A stretch of DNA of 64,000 bases from Rotaria sp. Silwood1 (Eukaryota > Rotifera > Eurotatoria > Philodinida > Philodinidae), in the NCBI GenBank assembly GCA_905250075.1, contig CAJNOP010000001.1:7157634-7221633 (forward strand), in the 5' to 3' direction. Within the stretch, counting starts at the first letter, position 1. Every line of letters starts with the position of its first letter. The notes beneath the pieces are model-generated. The model had not been told where the DNA came from. It did no database searches and saw only the letters and a list, made by a program, of their open reading frames with translations. Shown in pieces: positions 13,701 through 25,099 of the stretch. The translations under genes and the position numbers were made by a program.

Positions 13701-16700
13701 CCGAAATATTGATATTGACCATGTCCAAAAGTCTCACTTGATTGATGAACGCTTCTTTATGTTGATCATATGACCACCATGGCAAAGCAAAGCATCATTA
13801 CCTTTGATTGTTTGCATTTTGAATATAAACTGAGAAACTACACTAATTAGAACATTCATCAGCATATTTCAGTCACTCCAGTTTTAAGGAAAGATTTAGA
13901 ATATTCTTGAACAATCAAGGTCGATGATACTCATGTTTGAACCTGGTACCTTCTGGATACTTGTTGAACTACGTAGCAACTCAGTTGTCTGAAAAAGGAG
14001 CCGCAATGTTTCAAGTCAAAACTCACACTCACTAAATTCTTTCAAATGTATGTGAATTCTACAGAAAAAGTTTAATATGAAAAATTTATTTTCTAAAATG
14101 AAAAACGAAACAATTCTCAATCATACGAGAGTTCTTCATTTTTTATTTCTTCTGTTTTCGGTGACATTTTTTCTTCCTCATTTTCTTTCGCCACTCTAAA
14201 TTATAAAAGAAAATTCTCTATGAAATTTTAATGTTTTAACTTTTAACATACTTTTCACGTTGTCTAAGATGTTCATATTTTTTAATTAATTGTCCATATG
14301 CTGTATTATGAATATTCATTTGTATTGATGGTTTAGATAATGTTTCATCAGTTTTTTTTGTTGAATTTATATTATCATTATTTTTACCACCTCTTAAAAG
14401 TGGATGTAAATATGAATCACCTGATTCATCTTCATCATGACTACTATTTTGATCAATACCTAAGATTTATATAAGATTACAATCAATAAAATATTTTCAC
14501 TTGGGGTGTTTTGTTTTTTTTTTACATACCATTTTTATTTGATTTTTTCTTTTGATTATTATTAGCTGAATTATTATCTAAATTAGGTCGATATTTTCCA
14601 GATTTAATCATTATAATTAAATGACGATAATATGGATTAAGATAATGATCATATTTAAGAAAATCAAATTGAGGATTATTTGCTTGTTTTGTTTTAAGAA
14701 CTATTTCCATTTGAACACCAGAAGTAGATACAAAACTAGCAGTTTTTTCAATCACAGCATTTAATTTAATGGATTCAGGCTAGAAAAAATAAATAGATTT
14801 AAGAAAAAAAAAATATTCGTTTTCTATTAACATGAACATACAATATCCATGCCATAAGGTATTTGTAGTTTTTCTGAGGGATAAAATGGATCATATTCAT
14901 CATCATCATCATCAACTGGTTGTGAAGTTTCTAAAAGAAAAAAAATAAATGATTAATAAAAATGAAATACTTTGCTTTTAAGAGAATATTTGATAAAATA
15001 AAAACAATTCTTCTTACTACTTGATGCGAACGTTTTTATTTTAAACTCTTTGATTTTCAAACAAAATAATTAGTGAATGTTTATTAAATCCGTCAGATTA
15101 ATAGAGTTAGACATTGTTCATGAACAAAAAAATATATTTCTAGTTTATTATTATCGTAAACAATGTTAGAGTGTATATTCGGAAAACGAAGATGATTGTT
15201 TTTCCTTTTTAAATCAAGAACTACTATATGCAATTTATTATGCATGTCATGTTAAATTATATTAGAAGTATGTCAAAACTAGTCTTATGTAATTCTATTA
15301 GACTTCAAACTCAATTTTTATAGAATAGAATGTAAGTATACCTTACGTAGATTTGTTTTGATTATTATATATATATATATAACTTCATAGTTTATTTAAT
15401 TTTTGGTGTACTTCAAGATTAAACGAAACTGTAAGATACTTGTTTTTGATTAATTGCATAATGGATAGAAATGGGACGAGATATATAAAGGCACAGATCT
15501 ATAAACTATTCTGTTTACTCTTTTCAGACTTAAATTATAAATCATAGAGTGTCTGTTTGGTTTCGATCTCAAAACGCGTTTATTGAAATGTTAGTCATCC
15601 TATAGTTCATTTATGTTATCTTATCTTTGATTAACTTAATCATTTTTACTAGGATGAATGAAAGTTATTTTCTTTTTTTTTCGACAGTTTTTTATTATTC
15701 TTTATAATACTTCGATTCCAACAATCCAATAATTTACAATGCATTGATCAAGGAACACATGTATAAATATTTTGTTAAATACTTGTTTTCTATTTAACGG
15801 ATCGCTTATTCAGTATTGCCGTCCTGTCTGTGTCACTGTCAAAAAATAGGCAAATTAGAACAAAAAAAAAGAAGTCTTTAACAAAACGTTATAATACTTT
15901 ATATGATTGTCTGAAGAAGACATCTTCGCTATCGAAATATTACTCAAGAATAATGCAATACTATTAAAGATAAGAAACTATTTCACAAAAACCAATATTT
16001 ATTAAAATCTGTCATTTTTTAAATCGAATATTAAGCAATATTTTATCACTAATAAACTTACATAATGTATCTTTGTCCTTCAATTTCCTCTGACCTTTTA
16101 TCTCAATATGAAATCTATTGAATAAATTAGATTTTAACTTCATTTTTCGCTTGAGTAGATATGAAGAAGATTAAAACATAAAGTAGGTCATTTTCAATCC
16201 TATTCTTTTATCTAATGCAGATATTTGGTTTTCTCCATTTTATTCCTAAGTCAAAAAAAAAACTTTGTAAACATGAAATTTACCTTCCGTTGTTTTATTT
16301 GACGATTCTTTTGAATTATTTGAATCATCGTAAGTATATCCAACTTGATTATAAGCATTTTTATCAGAATTAATACGTTTTATTGTTTCTTCTAAACATC
16401 AAACAATCAATGAATGAATTTAATTTATTAAACTTATTTTTTTTCTCTACCATGTTGTAAAGCTTCTTTTTCTATATTTCTATATAACTCTAAATATCTT
16501 TCTTGATCACATTCTTCTTCAATACGTTTTTCTTCTTCATTTAAAAAATTTTCTTCATTATTTGATTGTTTATTTCGTATTAAATCACTATCCCATAATG
16601 TCAAATCAGATAAATGACCACGACAATCATACCTAAAAAATTCAGAAAAAAAATAGACACTTAAAATAATAAAATAATAAAATCAATTTTTCTTTCTTTT

Positions 16701-17362
16701 TTTTTTTAAGAAAACAAAAAGAATTCTTCTTTTTTTTTTTTAATGCTTCTCTTTTTTATTTATTTCTAAGAAAGACTTTCGAGATGAATTGTCTGTGCTA
16801 CTGCAATAAAAAAGAGAATTGAAAAGAATATATGAATAACATTTAGAAAAAAAAAAAAAAATTTCACTTATACATATATATAAATATAAATATAAAAGAG
16901 ATAAGATAAACTTACCAAATTGTAGAAGAAATAGCAGCTTCTCACCTGATTATAGCCATTTATCATTATTTTTTTTTTCCTAAAATCGTAAATAAATACT
17001 ACCAACACACTTACGTGTTTCTATTATCTCATTGAAAAATAAAATAGAAAAATCAGTAGATGTCTCTTATAAAATTTTTCTTGTTTTTCATTATATGTTT
17101 TATCGAATTTAAAACAAAAAACAAAAGAAACAGTAAAGTGTTTTTTTGCACACCTGTCAATCATAACATTTTCATCGCCATTCCATGGTATTAGACTTTG
17201 ACCACGATCAATAGCTTTTGCAGAAAAATCATCACGAAATAATTTACATGAATACCCAAAAACAATTAATTCTTCTTCTTTATGTTCATTATGACCATTA
17301 TTATATTCTTGTTCATGTGTTTGTTCATTATCCAATTCAGGAAATAAATTTATATTCGACAT
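10754..17362 (-). CDS. SFSWAP: SWAP-type splicing regulator (suppressor-of-white-apricot homologue)
   Basis: Nuclear alternative-splicing regulator, 785 residues from 14 exons: 17154-17362, 16451-16632, 16284-16391, 14842-14930, 14530-14779, 14252-14459, 14127-14195, 13139-13346, 12907-13081, 11839-12274, 11730-11786, 11554-11562, 11206-11445, 10754-10871. The N-terminal SWAP domain is clear ([31 protein letters not shown], then DQERY). The first SURP module is in exon 5 ([28 protein letters not shown]) and the second in exon 8 ([24 protein letters not shown]). A charged helix ([14 protein letters not shown]) and an Arg/Ser-rich tail with [12 protein letters not shown] complete it. Exon 12 is a 9-nt microexon flanked by a good acceptor (TTCTTACAG) and the donor GTAAGT. 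Most introns are tiny, but three are long (12275-12906, 13347-14126, 14931-16283). Drosophila su(w-a) autoregulates by retaining early introns; here retaining intron 1 would end the protein early. Confidence 0.95.
11554..11562 (-). other. SFSWAP: 9-nt microexon of SFSWAP
   Basis: On the minus strand the nine bases ACAAGTATC sit between TTCTTACAG and GTAAGTTGG. Joining exon 11 (ending in two leftover bases AA), this microexon, and exon 13 (starting TTCA) restores the frame as Lys-Gln-Val-Ser-Ser-Lys. Skipping it would also keep the frame, because it is three codons long, so it could be optional. It lies within the Arg/Ser region. Confidence 0.8.
12275..12906 (-). other. SFSWAP intron 9, long
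   Basis: This 632-bp intron separates the exon ending at 12907 from the one starting at 12274 on the minus strand. It is AT-rich and without an exon that I can support. Its length is unusual against the typical 50-75 bp introns here. Confidence 0.6.
13347..14126 (-). other. SFSWAP intron 7, long, with a GA microsatellite
   Basis: This 780-bp intron lies between the short acidic exon 7 and the second SURP exon. Its donor is CTC|GTATGA, and using it avoids a stop codon four bases later, while reading phase is kept. It contains an (AG)n run at about 13415-13430 and is less AT-rich than neighbouring introns in part. Two overlapping antisense frames at 13540-13785 show no domain. Confidence 0.65.
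14931..16283 (-). other. SFSWAP intron 3, long
   Basis: This 1,353-bp intron is the longest in the gene. It is AT-rich with a TA run near 15367-15381, and no coding exon can be supported on either strand. Confidence 0.6.
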
Positions 17363-18071
17363 TATATTATTTCAGTCAAAAGAAAAGTAATAATAAGAAT
17401 ACAATATATATATATAGAATTCACGTCACCTAACAATTTTATATTGGTAAAATATGTTAACCAATGAAAAATTATAATGCAAAGAGGCTTTCTGATGTTT
17501 ATTGAAATTGATTTATGGCGTTGTGTGACCATGTAGGAGATTTTTTTTTTGTTGTTTTTTTTTTCTTTGTCATAAAGATAATAATGGTTTATGCAAATAA
17601 TAGTTTAGATTTTTTCCTATATGATATTTAATAGGTGAACATTTTAGATAAGAGTTTTGTTATTATGATCTAGTGAAGAAGAAAAATGACTGATATGGTA
17701 ATGATTATTATCGAGTAAAAGTGTGCTCATAAATATTGTCGATGATGAAACTAAAAAAAAACTTGTAGGACGACGGGCTCAGCTCTCGTCTGAAACCGAG
17801 AAAAATGTATAATCTTATCCTTAATTTTTAAGAATGTTTCATTTTTCGAGGGTCTGAGTAATTCTTTAGCTTCACCATCAAATATTGCAGTTAAAATCAT
17901 CATAAAGATGAAGTAGAAGATGTCTGATAGAAATAAACGACGTATTTCAATTGAGAAACAAATTCGATAGTGGATAGATAGTTTATGATCATTACTTCAA
18001 TGATAATTCTTTTCATTCAATGAAATTAGAAGTAGTTTATTGTTGTATTATTTGTTATTTTCAGATAATTT
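17363..18071. promoter_or_regulatory. Divergent promoter region between SFSWAP and PDCD10
   Basis: These 709 bp separate the start codons of SFSWAP (-) and PDCD10 (+). The acceptor-like sequence TTGTTATTTTCAG ends about 8 bases before the PDCD10 start, suggesting a 5' UTR intron. No specific promoter motif can be named. Confidence 0.45.
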
Positions 18072-18923
18072 ATGATGGCATCAATTGATGAAGGAACATC
18101 ATCATCATCAGTTTTCAATCCAACAAATGCGCTTGTTTTACCAAATATTTTATATCCTGTAATTGATCAAATGGATAAATCAGGTTATAAAGATATACAA
18201 TCCGATTTACGTACGACATTATTTAAATTAGAAGAAATTTATCCAGGTTTTTCTCGTAATTTTGTTCAATCATTTATTAACAGAGAAATACCATCATTAT
18301 TACCAACAACTACAACAACTAATATGAATGAATTAACACTTAAAATTGAAAAATATTGTGATAAAACACCTTATTTTATATTATCATTACATAATGAACA
18401 AGTCTTTCATGAATTAAATTTTCGTACAAAAAATCTTAAACGTATATTAAGTCGTATACCTGATGATATTAATGAAAAACGTGAATTTCTTGAAACAATT
18501 AAAGAAATTGCAAGTGCAATTAAAAAAACACTTGATAGTGTTACAAATACTTTACAATATTTTAAAACAACTGATGGACGACAAGCATTAGAAAATGAAA
18601 AAAAAGAATTTATTAAATATAGTAAAAATTTTAGTAATACATTAAAAGCTTATTTTCGAGATAGTAATCGTGATGATGTTTATATAGCAGCAAATTATTT
18701 ACTTATACAAATTGATTATCTTTTACGTACAATTAAACTTTATTGTGAAACTGATATATTAGATGAATGTTTATATCCATTATTATCACAACATCAAAAT
18801 CAAATTAAAATGATATCATCATCACGTTATTCATCAAGTAGTTCACAACAATATAATATAAGACAATCATCTACTTCATCAAATACTCGACAATCTTCAA
18901 CATATGAAACGAATTATTCATAA
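18072..18923 (+). CDS. PDCD10: Programmed cell death protein 10 / CCM3
   Basis: Small adaptor of the STRIPAK and CCM complexes that binds GCKIII kinases and acts in cytosol and at the Golgi. The single coding exon encodes 283 residues. The N-terminal dimerisation half includes LYPVIDQM and the signature LSRIPDDINEKREFLETIK, followed by EIASAIKKTLDSV, and the C-terminal FAT-like half includes LENEKKEFIKYSKNFSNTLKAYF and SANxL-like YIAANYLLIQ. These match the vertebrate pattern closely. It is longer than the about 212 residues of vertebrate proteins because of a Ser/Gln-rich C-terminal tail of about 40 residues and a short Ser-rich N-terminus. Two consecutive Met codons open the frame; either may be the start. 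The lack of coding introns is unusual here and could reflect intron loss or retrocopying. Confidence 0.93.
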   Translation: MMASIDEGTSSSSVFNPTNALVLPNILYPVIDQMDKSGYKDIQSDLRTTLFKLEEIYPGFSRNFVQSFINREIPSLLPTTTTTNMNELTLKIEKYCDKTPYFILSLHNEQVFHELNFRTKNLKRILSRIPDDINEKREFLETIKEIASAIKKTLDSVTNTLQYFKTTDGRQALENEKKEFIKYSKNFSNTLKAYFRDSNRDDVYIAANYLLIQIDYLLRTIKLYCETDILDECLYPLLSQHQNQIKMISSSRYSSSSSQQYNIRQSSTSSNTRQSSTYETNYS

Positions 18924-19113
18924 CAAGAAAAAAAGAAAGAAACGAGTAAAATTTTGTTTTTGTTTTTTTTTTTTTTAAATATAACAATAATTCAAACATT
19001 TTATGTACAGTATACTTTTATTTATAATGTGTGTATGAAAACAAATATGTGGGTAAAGAAAACATACTAAAAAAATTTTTAATTTACGTTCAATTGTACA
19101 GTAGGTTTTATTG

Positions 19114-19144
<31 letters not shown>

Positions 19145-20184
19145 ATTATGGAATGATTCTTTTCTGTCTGCTTATTTTTTTGTGTCCTTTCGGGATAGAA
19201 AATTAAGAAAAAAAAGCCGAGCTTTTTTTTTTTTTTTAGAGCCAATAGCTCATTATTTTTGCTTCTATAGAAATACTTCTAAAGACACACTCTAAATGGA
19301 TCAAATCTCTACATCCCTTTTACCTCAATCAATGACGAGACATAAAGAAACGACAACTCAGATTCTTTGCCCGTAATTATTTTTATGTTTTTTTTTTTAA
19401 TATTCGATGTTAGGTATCGTAAGATGGCAATTAGAAAGTAAAAACTACTTTAATAGAACTAGTATTGACTAATAATTAATCATTAATATGTGAGAGAGGA
19501 AGAGTTGTATATACCTTTAATTCTATCTGAATAGAACAGAAAAGGAGAAAAAAAAAATAGAGAAAACACGAAAATATTTTATATACATCGAAGTATAGTT
19601 GTGTAGGCATATGCAGCAGCTCGACGTTAATAGTTAACTTAAATTGATGTGTAGTAAAAAATAAAAGAAATAGAACGACGAACAACGGAAAGAAAGAAAA
19701 GTCCACCCGCTCGTCTTTTTTTTTATTGGCAAGTAGCGCAACAATAACTGATAGTTTCTACATTCGTTCTTCTTTTTATTTTGCTTTTTATTTCTTTTCC
19801 CATCAATTTCAATAGCATTTTCCTATGATTACATGATCAAAAAAAAAAAAATTGGTTGAATCGTTTGTTTTATTTTTGAAAGAGTACACACAGGGTGCTT
19901 ATTCACGTATGTAAGATGACGTCACATAAAAAGAGTCAGATTTCCTTTTTCTTTTTTTTTTGTTTTTAGTGTTGTGTCATTTTCTATTAAGATTTATTTT
20001 AAAAGCGTCATACTATTATCTCCACCAGAGATATACATTAATTTTGTTTGCTTTATCATCAGCAGTTCTTTTTGTTTTTGGTTATTTTTTCGTTGTTTGT
20101 TTAAGATTGAAATACACATAACGACATATTTATTAAGACAAATTTTTCTTTGGTTATTAAGTGAACGACACAAATAAAAAAAAA
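18924..20184. other. Intergenic spacer, PDCD10 to LC3
   Basis: This contains the PDCD10 3' UTR and the LC3 upstream region, with many long T and A runs (for example near 18961-18977, 19122-19145, 19224-19240). I see no coding exon; small frames at 19476-20197 are low-complexity. Confidence 0.5.
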
Positions 20185-20862
<678 letters not shown>

Positions 20863-21433
20863 TAAGTGAAATGATTTATTCTATAAATATATTTATAAAT
20901 ATATATATAAATAAATACTTCGTTTAATTTAATGTTTTTCTTTTCGCTGTTGTTCGTCTTCGGTATATATTTTTTTTCTCTTTGTGAAAAATAGTTCCTT
21001 TTTTGCTCATCACGCTGTTATTAGAAATACAAAAATATTTTATTTCTTCATGAGCCTGTAAGACAATGAATTCATCGCCTATGTTCATGTATTTTTAATG
21101 ATATTGTAAATGTGCAATTTAAAGACAATTTTTTTTTTTCTTTTCTTTAACTAATATAATTAATGAACTATTACATCCAGTCTTTTTTGTTCTTCTCCAT
21201 GTATGATTGTGTAATAGATTACACTTCTTTTTCTGTCGGTCTTTTTTTTCGTCTCCAATGCATTATTATTGTGGAATTTTTATTTTTTTTTCTTCTTCTT
21301 CCTTTATTTGTACGTGTGTTGAAGTTTTTTTTTTTGATTGATATGTATTGATCACAAACAGTTTTATTTTGTATAATATTCAAGAAAAACAAACTGCACA
21401 CACATGCATTTATTTTGTTTTGTTTTATTTATC
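20863..21433. other. Convergent intergenic spacer
   Basis: This lies between LC3 (+) and the lipase gene (-), so it carries both 3' UTRs. AATAAA-like words occur (for example AAATAAATAC near 20908). No exon is supported; frames at 21163-21401 are Phe/Lys-rich shadows. Confidence 0.5.
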
Positions 21434-22750
21434 TTAGCCAACTTTTTTAGGAAGATATTTTGTTAGTTTTTTTTTAAATTTCGATTTTACGGATGTTCGT
21501 GTTTTGGGATTTTTTTCAGTAGCAGATGATGATGAGGATGAACAGTAAGGTTTTTCTGATGTTGTTTTTAAATAGAAACTATTATCCCCACGTCGATAGA
21601 TAAGATCACTTTTATCAGCATGAAAACCCATACGTGGATAAGTTAAATCATTATCAATTGAATCTTTACATTTTTTTGATATGTAATCCAACCATGTTGA
21701 ACAGAGTTTTGCTCGAAAATCACATTGATTAATTGATGATATAAAATAATGTGGTGATCGAAGATGATTACAACCGATATAAGCATGAATATTAAGAAAA
21801 ACTTTTTTTAATGCACGTAATTTTCCAATTCGATCACGTATTATTCCAATAAAACCTTTCTCTGGTAGATCTTCACCAGTATCACTTTCTTGTTTTCGAT
21901 TTCGTCCAAAAATAAATCGTTTAATACGATAATTTTTTTCAAATTCATCTTTATCTTTAATTTCAATAAGTTTTTCACATCCTGTTGCACTACTTTTTCC
22001 ACCGTCAGGAAAAAAATCCATCTTTCCACTTTTTTCTTGTAAACCAAATGTTCTTGATGTATGAATACAATCAACAAAATCAGCATCATCAAGAGATAAA
22101 CGTTTATCAACGGATGCTTTACGTAGAAGTGGACCAGATGGATCGAGACCAGTTATACGTGCAAATTTAGCTCTTTTATTTGATATTACAAAATAATTAT
22201 TAGAAGCAAATCCACAAAGATGAGCACCAAGACTAAAAAATTTATCAAATAAAGAAGATAAATTTTTTTGTAATAATAAAAAGAAAGAAAATTTTTGTTA
22301 CCTAAATCCAATACAATGTAAACGTTTAGGATCAATATGATTATTTTGTATAAATTCTGCTAAATGTTCTCCAGCTATATCAGCATTGGCAACAGCTGTT
22401 ATAAAATTAATTTCTCGTGCACCTTTTTCCCAATCAATAGCAATAACACAAAAATTTTCTTTTACTTTATTATTTAGTAATTCATTTTTCATATCTTTAA
22501 CCCAATCCCATCGCCAATCCATATTCCATCGTTCAGCATAACCATGAGCAATTAATTTAATTGAACAATTTTGAAAAGATTTTTCTTTCAACCATTTTTT
22601 TTTATCTGTCCATAATATTGATTTCGGTTTATCGATATTTTGTTTTGAAAATACATGAAAATATGTATCATATTCAGTTGTTCCATTGAGTTTTTGTATT
22701 AGAACAAAGATTTTTACCACATAGACAAATAGTAAAAATGGTCGTACCAT
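21434..22750 (-). CDS. Secreted lipase, pancreatic lipase family
   Basis: Two exons, 22302-22750 and 21434-22232, encode 415 residues. A hydrophobic N-terminal segment (MVRPFLLFVYVVKIFVLI) should be a signal peptide. The alpha/beta-hydrolase core is recognisable: NFCVIAIDWEKGA, the nucleophile elbow CIGFSLGAHLCGF with Ser150, ITGLDPSGPLL with Asp180, ADFVDCIHTSR, DFFPDGG, and CNHLRSP with the catalytic His at about 306. The intron splits the codon of the catalytic serine (AG|T). The lid region between the DFFPDGG and CNHLRS blocks is long and highly charged. The C-terminus is short, Ser/Lys-rich and basic; no PLAT domain is seen, so it resembles invertebrate or phospholipase-A1-like members. 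Substrate (triglyceride or phospholipid) is not decidable from sequence. Confidence 0.9.
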
Positions 22751-23460
22751 TGAATACTTTTTTGATTCTGTACGAATATATGTGTAGATATATATATATA
22801 TATATCTTTATATATGTCGACCGTAATCTGATTATGCTGATATGGTTTTTTTTTATGGTGCTGGAAGTGTACAAGTTTTTTTTTTGTGCTTGTAAAAATT
22901 GTTCTGTTCTTTTATAAGAATAGAAAAAAAAACGATTGGATACAAAGTAAAAGAGAAATATTAAGGTTTTTTTGAATCTAAAGATTTTATAAATATAATC
23001 TACTTATGAAAATATATCCAATGGTGGTGTCTCTAGTGGGGTCAGGAGATTACATCCCCTATTCTTGAGAAATTTTTGTTTTTCTTCAGCGACGTTCCAA
23101 CATTTTATCTGTTTTTGTTTGTTCACCAGTTCTCAAAAAGACACTTGAGGTCTTCCTACCTCCTAATCTGGTCAATTTTAGCAAAAAATCTTCCAGTCAC
23201 TCTTCTAAGTCATTGATTCTTACCTCCTACTCTTGGAGACTTCAGGACACACTTATATATGCCTTAATTATCAGGTCACTTTTTAATTGATACTATTTAA
23301 AATGATAAAAATTGATATGAACTTTTTTTCTGTTTTTTTTTTCTATTGTAGAGTTTCGGTGATATCGAAGCATCAAATACTGTTTTCATTGTCGTACAAT
23401 CAAAAGATCGTCAACCGTGTGATTTTTGATTCAATATAAGAAAACATAGCTGACCATAAA
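22751..23460. promoter_or_regulatory. Divergent intergenic region, lipase to COX7A-like gene
   Basis: These 710 bp separate two divergent start codons. The region contains a TA run at about 22789-22806 and a patch at about 23030-23275 that is less AT-rich than its surroundings and has repeated CCTCCTA-like words. An acceptor-like tract (TTTTCTATTGTAG, ending 23351) may close a 5' UTR intron of the downstream gene. Confidence 0.4.
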
Positions 23461-24046
23461 ATGTCACTCTTTCGTTTTCTTTCGAATAAGGTCGGTACTG
23501 GTTCAGGTTCGATTGCTGGTGCTCATACTGTAGCTACATCATCATCACCATACGGGGCTGTTGCTGGTGGTCATGGTCATGATTCGCATGTTGCTCCATG
23601 GGAAGGTGTGAATCTTTGGCGTACACCATTCAAAGGTGATACTGATACAGTTACACAAGTAAAACGTACTAAAGGTACACTTGATCGATATGTTGAAAAT
23701 CGTGTTCGTCGTATTCAACAATTACAGATCGAAGCTTTAGTAAATAATATTTTAATATTGGAAAAAAAAATGATTTTTGTTAATAATTATAATTATTTAT
23801 TTAGCGTAACAAGACTACACCAACTTGGGTTATGATGCCACGAGATAGACTTCTTCTTGCAGCTCAAGGTATTATATTGGTTTATATTATTTATCAGGCT
23901 GCTTCAACTACATACAATCATTTGAAAGCTAAAGATCGTCTTAAACGTACGTTATTATTTATTTCTGTTAATATCGACTGAATATTTCTTGTTGTTTTTT
24001 TTTATTTCTAGTCGTCAAATTACTTTACAAAGACAGCGTTGATTGA
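23461..24046 (+). CDS. COX7A: Small inner-membrane protein, probable cytochrome c oxidase subunit 7A
   Basis: Three exons, 23461-23739, 23805-23946 and 24012-24046, encode 151 residues. The C-terminal half reads RRIQQLQIEALRNKTTPTW, MMPRDRLLLAAQGIILVYII and YQAASTTY: a short amphipathic lead, a Thr-Pro step, a conserved Asp and a single transmembrane helix ending in YQ. This is the arrangement of COX7A, a nuclear-encoded subunit of respiratory complex IV. The N-terminal 70 residues are Gly/Ser/His-rich (GAVAGGHGHDSHVAPWEG) and longer than a usual COX7A presequence. The family assignment rests on pattern only; another single-pass mitochondrial protein is possible. Confidence 0.55.
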
Positions 24047-24242
24047 AATTAAATATATTGTGAATCCATTCGTCCGAACTAAACTATAGAGCATATGTTC
24101 CTTTTCCTTATGTCCTTCATGTTTCCTGTAAAACAACTTAAACTAGTAGTTTTTCATTCTTTTTGAAATAAACAATATAGTCTAAAGTCACTCCTAATTT
24201 TTCAAATATTTCTTTTTTTTTTTTTTTTCTTAATTTATTTAG

Positions 24243-24982
24243 ATGAATCCACCGAATAAATCATCAACTATCGATGGTTGGAATGACCCACCAGCTAATC
24301 TTGCTTTATCTGATAATATGTCAACAAAACGTGTTTTACTTAATAAACGCGTTCCACATACAAATCAAGATCCGACTTCAACAAATAATCGTATGAACTG
24401 AAATGGTTGTAGTGTTTTTTTCAATATATTTCTATGTTTTTATTTTAGCTTCGAATATTTTAACAGCACCACCAATATGTTCTCCATCAACAACATCTAC
24501 ACCTATTTCATCAGATAATGATACTTCATCAAAAAATGATCTATTAACTATTGAAGAAATGAATGAAATATTTAAAAAACAACTTAAAAAATTAGAAGAT
24601 TCATCAAGTGTTGAAGTATAATTTCGTTAGTAAATATGAGAGATATTTTTCAAAAGAAAATTTTCTATTCTAGAAAAAAATTCTCGAAGATATTTATAAA
24701 AAATTTCAAGTTATGCATGACGAATGGTGTCAAGATAAATTATCATTAAATACAAAACAAACATTATCAAATATATTTCGTGAACTCGATTCGAATCATG
24801 TACAACAAGCATTTGATATGCATGTGGTATTGGTTCGAAATGCAAGTTCAGAAGTAATTTCTTTTTTTTTTTATAAAATTCTATTGAATTTAAATACATA
24901 TTTTTTTTGTCTCTTTCAGGTTGTTCGTTTTATTGTTGGTATTAAACGGTTAATACAAGAGTTACAGCGATTATCTAATTAA
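24243..24982 (+). CDS. SRA1: Steroid receptor RNA activator 1 protein (SRA1 domain)
   Basis: Four exons: 24243-24390, 24449-24615, 24674-24853 and 24920-24982, giving 185 residues. The N-terminal part carries the conserved GWNDPP motif and LLNKRVPH, then a Pro/Ser/Thr-rich linker. The C-terminal SRA1 helical bundle includes ILEDIYKKFQVMHDEWCQDK, NIFRELDSNHVQQAFDMHV and FIVGIKRLIQELQRL. In vertebrates the protein is a transcriptional co-regulator, whose RNA is also bioactive; in invertebrates its role is little known. It lies only 196 bp after the preceding gene and 117 bp before RFC4, on the same strand. Confidence 0.9.
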
Positions 24983-25099
24983 ATTTTATCTTATTTGTTG
25001 TTGTTTTTTGTTATTTATTCTCTTTTTTTTTTTTCTTAAGTGAAACTTTGGTTTTAATCCGGTTTTATTTTTCAGATAAATTTTTTTTATTTTCTAAAA

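Noticed and set aside
13540-13785. Overlapping open frames in SFSWAP intron 7
   Set aside because: Including them would break the phase between exons 7 and 8, and neither shows a domain.
21841-22170. Additional frames overlapping lipase exon 2
   Set aside because: They overlap the well-supported lipase reading frame on the same DNA and have no domain.
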